Shown here in pieces: positions 58,242 through 64,000 of a stretch of DNA of 64,000 nucleotides (the stretch's first letter is position 1; every line of letters starts with the position of its first letter). This DNA comes from Cerioporus squamosus (taxonomy: Eukaryota; Basidiomycota; Agaricomycetes; Polyporales; Polyporaceae): assembly GCA_022592435.1 (NCBI GenBank), contig JABYQS010000129.1, positions 46,098 through 110,097 on the forward strand. The letters are read 5' to 3'. The notes under the pieces were generated by a model. It was not told the DNA's origin, did not search any database, and worked only from the letters and a program-made list of their open reading frames with translations. Made by a program: the position numbers and the translations under genes.

Positions 58242-59054
58242 GCGGACGAAGGTTCCTGCAACGACGACGAGTCGATGATATGAGCTAGTGTTCTGAAGTC
58301 TGAGATATGTGCGATTTGTATACCGTGTTCGATGACGCTGTCCGAGTAGCTTGAATGATGATAAAATTGAGGAGAACGCCCCGGCCGAAGTGTGATCCGA
58401 GTCTTCGTTGTAAGTATCTTGACCATATTGCGCACAGTGCAGGCCATTCCAAAGTCCATAGAAGAGACGATGAATGAGGGTCATCATAGTAGGGAACAAC
58501 AAGCGGTCCGAGTCCGTGCAATTGATCAAATCCCAGCGCCTTCCGAGTCTGATGCTTCTTGTCCCGGTCCGCCACCATCGCTGTCATTTTCGCTCATGTC
58601 TCCCAACCATTGTATTGGATCGACAATCATGATGTTGGCGTGCAGCAAGTTTATTCTGCGCATTGCGTAGGTGCGAGTGGCATGCATCGACCGGGCGGCA
58701 GAAGCGGCGACGCGACGGACCCGGTCGAAACAACGCGGGCCTTTTGTCAGAGAACATGGTCTCCCCAGGATCTCCTCGACCCGTCTCCAGGTGCATTCTT
58801 CTGGTCTCTGATATGTATGGTGCGAGCACTGACTTGCGCTGGCAACTTCCTGCAGGGCGTCGTCCCGATATGTCCCGTGTTATCACGCTTTGGCCTGCTT
58901 CTTTTTGTATCGCCTCGTCCCTTCAGGCAGCGACTCCCTTGACGACACAGCCATGGAGAAACGCCTTGTGATTTTTGGAGGAGGATAAAGAAGCCCTACC
59001 AGCCTCCCAGGTTCCTTGGCCCCAACTCGAGTCCCGCGAGTTTCTGACACATCC
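58242..59054. other. Intergenic region between hydrophobin cluster and kinase
   Basis: The first half is the end of tandem unit 2; the rest is unique. No exon recognised. The kinase frame is open upstream of 59055 but lacks an ATG there. Confidence 0.4.
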
Positions 59055-61473
59055 ATGACTGCAGCGCGGGATCTCCTCTTCTCTGTCTTCTCGTCCTCTT
59101 CCCCGGTTACACACTCTCTCTCAGGCAAGGCGACGTCGTACGCGGACAACATCGACAAGTCCCACCCTGGGATGAGCGGGTCTCCGTGGGTCGGCGGGCA
59201 TGCCCGCCACACCCCTCCTCGCCTCCCAGAGGCGAGTGGCGCTCCTGCGAGCCCTGCGAGCTGGCTCTGTCCCTCGCTCGGACACTCCAGGAGCTCGTCC
59301 TTTGCCTCCTCGACCTCCTCCCTCCTCCTGACCCCTCCTCCTGGCGCCACCATGGCGAGCTTCGTCGGCTTCGGCCAACGTCCGCAGCTCTCGCCACAGT
59401 CGCCGACCCGGTACTTCCCCACCCTGTCTGGTTCCGAGTGCAACGGAGTGCCCGCGAAGAAGGCGGAGCGCAAGCATGTACTCCTTCGAAACGAGCAGGG
59501 ATGGTACTTCAACGTACCCGAGAGCGCGCTGGAGACGTCTCCGAAGGTCGCGCCACGCGTGCTTCCTCCTCCTCGGTTCAGTTGGTCTCCGGTACCTACG
59601 CCCTCGTCTCCTCGCCTCCCGCCTTCTGCTTTGCCGCCGTCTCCTGTCCTGCCACAGGTGACTGTCAGTCCGCCTCCGGGCACTGATGCTCTCGGCCTCA
59701 GTCTGAACGCTGGAGCCACGGACAACAAGACCTACCCCTGGCCATCATCCTCTCGCACATCTGGCACGCTTGCGAGCGGTTCAAGCAAAAGGTCGCCGTG
59801 GTCGCCTCCCCAGGAGGTACGCCACTCGCCTCTTCGGTGCGCCACCGGTCTGCCACTCCCTCCTAGCACCTCCGCTCTGTCGCAGAGTGTCGCAGTTGGC
59901 CTCCAAGTCGTCGAGTCGTGGTCGCCGTCGCCCTGCAGGCTGGGCAGACTGGCGACTCTTGCGCCACTCCACGGCCGCACTGGCTCTGTCCACGGCTCTT
60001 ACCGTTCGCCCTCGCTCCCTCCGGCACCCGCCCTTGCACCCGCACTCGATCTTCCTTCTCTCGCGCTGGAAGTTCCTTCGGCGTTCGAGCCGCTCCATGA
60101 TCCGTTCGCGCCCCAGGCTCCCGCCCACCCGGTCGTGCGCCCGCGCATCTCCTGCTACGACGAGAACGACGAGATCATCGGCCGCCACTCGAGCACCATC
60201 GACGTCGCCGCACGGATCTCGTCGAAGTTCGCTGACTTCTTGCCGACGCACCGGCTCGGCGGCGGCGCCCAAGGCCGCGTCGTCCGTGTGCAGCACTACG
60301 GTACTGGCAACGCGTACGCACTCAAGGTCGTGCACAAGGGCGCCGCGGCGAGGCGCAAGTTCTCGCGCAAGAACTTCTTGACGGAGAGGAACGTCATGCG
60401 TGCGGTGAACGAGTCGGAGACGGCTGGGCGGTACCTCATGAGGATGCTCATGTGCTGGGAGGACGTCGAGAAGGATCTGATCTACTTCGTTATGGTGAGT
60501 GCGGCCGAGGTCTCCCTGGTGTTCGGTGCACTGACGTGGTCGTTCTAGCCTCTGTACCCTGCGGACCTCGCCACTGTGCTGCTGGAGAAGGAAGAGATCC
60601 CCATGGTCAGCCGCTACCTGATGTGCAAGGAGCTGGTGAGTCTCGTCCAGGTCTCTACCACAGTATACCGGGCCTGACCGCCGCCGCCACAGATCTGCGC
60701 TCTGGTCGCTCTCCGCCATCTCGGAGTCGTCCACTCGGACATCAAACCGGCGAACATCCTCATCGGCCACGACGGACGCGCGGTGCTCACCGACTTCGGC
60801 AACGCCAAGGAGGTGCCCGTCTACGACTTCGACACCTGGAGGGGTTACGCGCGCGACGGCACCTACTGCTACATGGCGCCCGAGATGGTGTCCGCGGACG
60901 TCCGCAGGAGCGGGTACGGCACGAACGTCGACGTGTGGAGCATGGGCCTCGTCCTCATGGAGATCATCGGGTTCTGCGACGGGCCGTTCTTCCATCAGCG
61001 GAGCCTTGACGGCGTCCAGGACGAACATGCGAACTCGGGACGGCTGCCCATCGACCCTGACAAGTTTTTGTGCACTGACGAGAAGTTCTGGGAGATCCTG
61101 CCGGCGGTATGTGTGGTCTCTTGCTTCGTGACATTGTTGCAGAGGCTTATTGGTGTTGCAGATGCTGCACGTTGATCCGAAGAAGCGGATCACTGCACGA
61201 CAGCTCGAGGACAAGTACGTCCGTTCGGAGGAGTGGACTGCGATTCGCAACGGCTCCGCCACTCGTGAGTCCCTCGAGGATCACTCTGGCTCTACTACAC
61301 GTTCTCATCGTGCACTTCCAGACGATTGGCGCCCGACTGTGCACCTCCCGGCAGCCGACGTCGAGGATGCTAAGCACTTCCTTGACTTCAGCCCTTACTC
61401 GGACACTGGACGCCGCTATGGCATCGATCCGCTCGAGTTCGAGTACTGCGCTCCCAGGGTGTTCTCATTCTAA
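59055..61473 (+). CDS. AGC-like serine/threonine protein kinase, ~750 aa
   Basis: Exons 59055-60494, 60549-60635, 60693-61106 and 61162-61473 close in frame. A 57-nt in-frame GTGAGT...CAG segment at about 61264-61320 may be a further intron. The first ~400 residues are Ser/Pro-rich and probably disordered. The kinase domain starts at HRLGGGAQGRVVRVQHYG with the lysine in YALKVVHKG. The catalytic loop is GVVHSDIKPANILI, with Ser in place of the usual Arg of HRD. LTDFGNAKE carries the DFG, and TYCYMAPEM the APE. The tail DAKHFLDFSPYSD and PRVFSF recalls AGC C-tails. A basidiomycete-expanded family is likely. The ATG at 59055 was chosen because the upstream frame begins with TTG only. Confidence 0.85.
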
Positions 61474-62262
61474 GCACGACTATGGGTATGTCGCGGCCTT
61501 CTTTCGAGAATGGCAGCACTCCCTACAATCTACCAATTGTTTGCCTCGGAAAGTATGGGCATTGCCACCAGCGACAGGCAGGGATTGCATGACGAACTCT
61601 GAGGACCTGCCGGTCATTTGTACATAGGCGATCAGCGATCATTTTGGAACATCTCACTGTTCAGATCCTCTTGATACGGTCTAGTTGTAGTTGTCTGTAC
61701 TCGTCCCCACTTTGTAACAGTCTGCACCACGGTCATACCAGCATCGTGCGTCGAAGGCATAGTAACAAATTCACTTGCTTCGAGGCTTGAGCCTACCTTA
61801 CTTCAAGTGTGTTGGAAGTCCTTCAAGTATTGATCTGACAATTGTGCCACATCTACAGCTTAAATATAGCTCTATACACTTAGAGCAAGTAGAGAGCTTT
61901 CCGTTTAGTGCGACAACTATCGGGTTACAGCAGAGACGGCGCCCGAGTCGAAGATAGTGACCTGCCTAATCCGTCGAGTGCCACCACGACACTGCCACAT
62001 CTATGTACGTCCTCCTGCTGAAGTCTCTTGTTGAACTTGTGTTTCCTCTCCTTGTACTTCCTTCCTACTGCAACTTATCTCTGTGACTCTCTGTGCTTCG
62101 TCGTACATTCTGCATAAGCTGTACCATCTCTACGTCCTCCGAACGCACCAACGCTCGCCACCACTATCCAAGGGCCGCCCTCAATCGCACCGCACATGTC
62201 GTTGCTATCCATCTATGGCAGGAGGCGAGTCACCGACTGCTGGAGGCTGTTGCTGTGACCGA
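61474..62262. other. Intergenic region, no gene recognised
   Basis: Downstream region of the kinase gene, relatively AT-rich; nothing coding seen. Confidence 0.45.
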
Positions 62263-62544
62263 TCAGATGGGTCTAGCTGGATAGAGAGAGATGCTTAGCG
62301 GTGCGTTGTTCACGTCTTCACCAGAATCTGCGAGGATCCGGTTGCAAGTTCCCATCTCGAAATATCCAAACCCTTGTGCTACCAACTGTCGTATCCTTTC
62401 TTTGGATCGCTCGTCTTGGCCCTGCATGCCCGCCAATCGGTCCGAGACAAGCGTCAGAAGCCGCGTATATGACTTGGGCGCCCCGTCATTCATAAGCCAC
62501 GTCTCAAACCGTCCTTGGAACCTTGGCAGTCGTCCGGATCCCAC
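62263..62544 (-). CDS. Possible minus-strand exon of unknown protein
   Basis: An open frame with protein-like composition: RFQGRFETWLMNDGAPKSYT, then LLTLVSDRLAGMQGQDERSK and FGYFEMGTCNRILADSGED, stop at 62263-62265. The frame can be extended upstream through QPILRWVGSGRLP to a possible acceptor near 62575. No start, partner exon or family is found, so it may be a remnant. Confidence 0.3.
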   Translation of the reverse strand: MGSGRLPRFQGRFETWLMNDGAPKSYTRLLTLVSDRLAGMQGQDERSKERIRQLVAQGFGYFEMGTCNRILADSGEDVNNAPLSISLYPARPI

Positions 62545-62648
62545 CCACCGCAGTATTGGCTGCTTGCTGCAGGACCAAAGGCCACGCAGCCTGGTCTGGT
62601 CCCCGTGTCAACGGTGCGGACACGACGCTGGCGCTTTCACGGTGAGCA

Positions 62649-64000
62649 TTGTGTCCCATATTCGATTCACTTCACGCCACCCGAGCCGACGCTTCGCAGC
62701 CCTGCGCCGCATGCGTTACTCATAATGCAACCACCTCCACCTCCACTCCCCATATATACGGCCCTTCCTATGCTGCAGTCCCATCCTTGCCTCTCCCTCT
62801 CCACTACCAGCTTCCTCAGTGTGTTGCGTCGCCTCCAGTCGCTCCCTCGGCACACATCGTGACGGGTCACATGAGTCGTACCACCGACCGACATCCGACC
62901 GTGCTCCTTGACTCGTCCAACTATCTTGCAGGCTCATCTTCTCCATTCCAGCCTTGGGCTCCAGATGTCGCCGGTCCCAGCAGCAGCAGCAACAGCAGCT
63001 TGTCGTATCCAGTACCGCAGCCACTCAAGGCGGCCGATATCCATCGCACCATGGCGCGTTCTCCGACAAAGACGGGCCCTCTACCCCCGCCCGGGTATGC
63101 TTATATCGCACCTGCGATCGCGCAACTGCCGTACCCACTCCATCCCGCCGATATGCGCACGGTGACCTCTGCTCACCATGCGTCGGATTGGCTCCCGCCT
63201 CAGCAGGCCGTACCCTTACCACGGGGGCGCGCCGGCACGCCCGCCTCAGCGCCTGCACTCGAATAGGATGCAGCCGTTCCCTGCGCGGATCAACGCAGCT
63301 TCCGTTCGGACTTTTCAGGGCCATCGGCGAGACGTAGACGGTCGTCAGTTCACTACGATTGCGCACAGATTGGAACCTGTGCTTGTCCCGACCTATCCTT
63401 ATGGTGCTCCATGCGTACCTGGCAAAGGACCGCCATTGCTGCCGCACCCGATCGCAAGTCAGAATGCTTACGGACCTCTCTTCTTTGCACCAACTCCTCC
63501 GACGCTTTTCGTCCCGTCACAGCTCAGCCATATTCCGATATGTCTCCCGCAGCCTCCTCTGCTATCTGCCAATCGTGTGACGCAGCTGCACCATGGCGGA
63601 GTAACGTTCAGTGTCTCGCATCTGCTCGGCGAAGGGTCTGCTGGTCGTGTCGTCCTCGGAGAGAACGGCGGGCGACTATATGCTATCAAGTGATTCATCC
63701 GCGCCGCGCGAAGCGGACACACTCGCACCGGAGCAACTTCCTGCGCGAACGGGCGTTCATGCTGAAGGTCGGATCCCAAGAGAGGACAAGGAGGTTCTTC
63801 GTGCCGCTGCTGATGTCGTGGGAAGAGGACGGGCATTGTAACCAAGGACGAATGTTCTTTGTCATGGTCGTCTAACTCTCCTCTCACCTGCAACCTCCGT
63901 GCTCAATAATGATGTGTTCCGGCCAGCCCCTTCACTTGATGGATATGCATGCTGCTCTAAGCACACGTCAGCCGATGTCCCTGAAGGACCGATATCTGTA
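62649..64000 (+). pseudogene. Frameshifted paralogue of the AGC-like kinase, 3' partial
   Basis: A Ser/Pro-rich N-terminal region (for example SYPVPQPLKAADIHRT) changes frame near 63205 and continues as YPYHGGAPARPPQRLHSNRM. The kinase domain begins VSHLLGEGSAGRVVLGENGG with the lysine in LYAIK. At 63690 one base is missing (ATCAAGTGATTC where ATCAAGGTGATTC would keep AIKVIH). The frame then resumes as VIHPRRAKRTHSHRSNFLRE and EDGHCNQGRMFFVM. An intron (63866-63926, weak donor GTCGTC) leads to PLHLMDMHAALST, matching PLYPADLATVLLE of the intact neighbour. The rest lies beyond the window. Two frameshifts suggest a pseudogene unless they are sequencing errors. Confidence 0.65.

Larger units (their letters stand above)
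55800..58710 (+). repeat. Tandem unit 2 (~2.9 kb) with hydrophobin pseudogene and gene
   Basis: Direct repeat of unit 1. The segment GCATCGACCGGGCGGCAGAAG occurs at the start (about 55773) and again just after the end (about 58684) of the unit, marking the repeat boundary. Confidence 0.85.

Overview
This window is nuclear DNA of a filamentous basidiomycete, most likely an Agaricomycete of the wood-decay type. The evidence is GC-rich coding sequence broken by many ~50-80 nt introns of the GTRNGT...YAG type, several class I hydrophobins, DUF6593-type proteins (a mostly basidiomycete family), a multi-intron P450 and GH31 alpha-glucosidase, and fungal housekeeping genes (PRP4 splicing kinase, shugoshin, Rap1-like telomere protein). 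The order Polyporales is a guess from the style of the proteins. No ribosomal, CRISPR or plasmid features are present.

Layout. 0-4.1 kb: two tandem minus-strand cyclase (kynurenine-formamidase-like) genes; the left one loses only its last exon to the window edge. 4.8-7.6 kb: PRP4 kinase (minus). 7.9-13.0 kb: shugoshin and a large Ser/Pro-rich protein (plus). 13-19.5 kb: small genes made of tiny exons, including a 127-aa basic protein ending in an RVxF-like motif (minus), a 75-aa cysteine-rich protein built from six micro-exons (plus), and a DUF6593-like gene (minus). 19.6-23.65 kb and 30.36-34.38 kb: a direct ~4 kb segmental duplication, each copy carrying an SDR gene and a DUF6593 gene. Copy A looks intact. 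Copy B carries a frameshift in the SDR and a lost splice donor in the DUF6593 gene. The ~6.7 kb between the copies is intron-rich and only partly interpretable, ending in an uncharacterised gene with a GWPPYIPF motif. 34.5-36.1 kb: a 71-aa protein and a canonical hydrophobin. 36.9 kb: tRNA-Gln(TTG) with an 8-nt intron. 37.6-41.5 kb: secreted GH31 alpha-glucosidase with one unusually long intron. 42.2-43.4 kb: a third SDR, paralogous to the duplicated pair. 43.7-46.0 kb: cytochrome P450 (minus). 47.1-51.0 kb: Rap1-like protein (minus). 51.5-58.3 kb: a hydrophobin cluster with one canonical eight-cysteine gene and a ~3 kb tandem duplication in which each unit holds a dead hydrophobin followed by an intact six-cysteine one. 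59.0-64.0 kb: an AGC-like kinase and a frameshifted paralogue running off the right edge.

The most unusual signal is the pair of six-cysteine hydrophobin-like genes. They have lost exactly Cys1 and Cys6, which pair with each other in class I hydrophobins. They sit beside pseudogenes of the same lineage, so this looks like a fast birth-and-death locus. Exon coordinates were assigned by hand from splice consensus and reading frame; where the exon lengths closed in frame this is stated.
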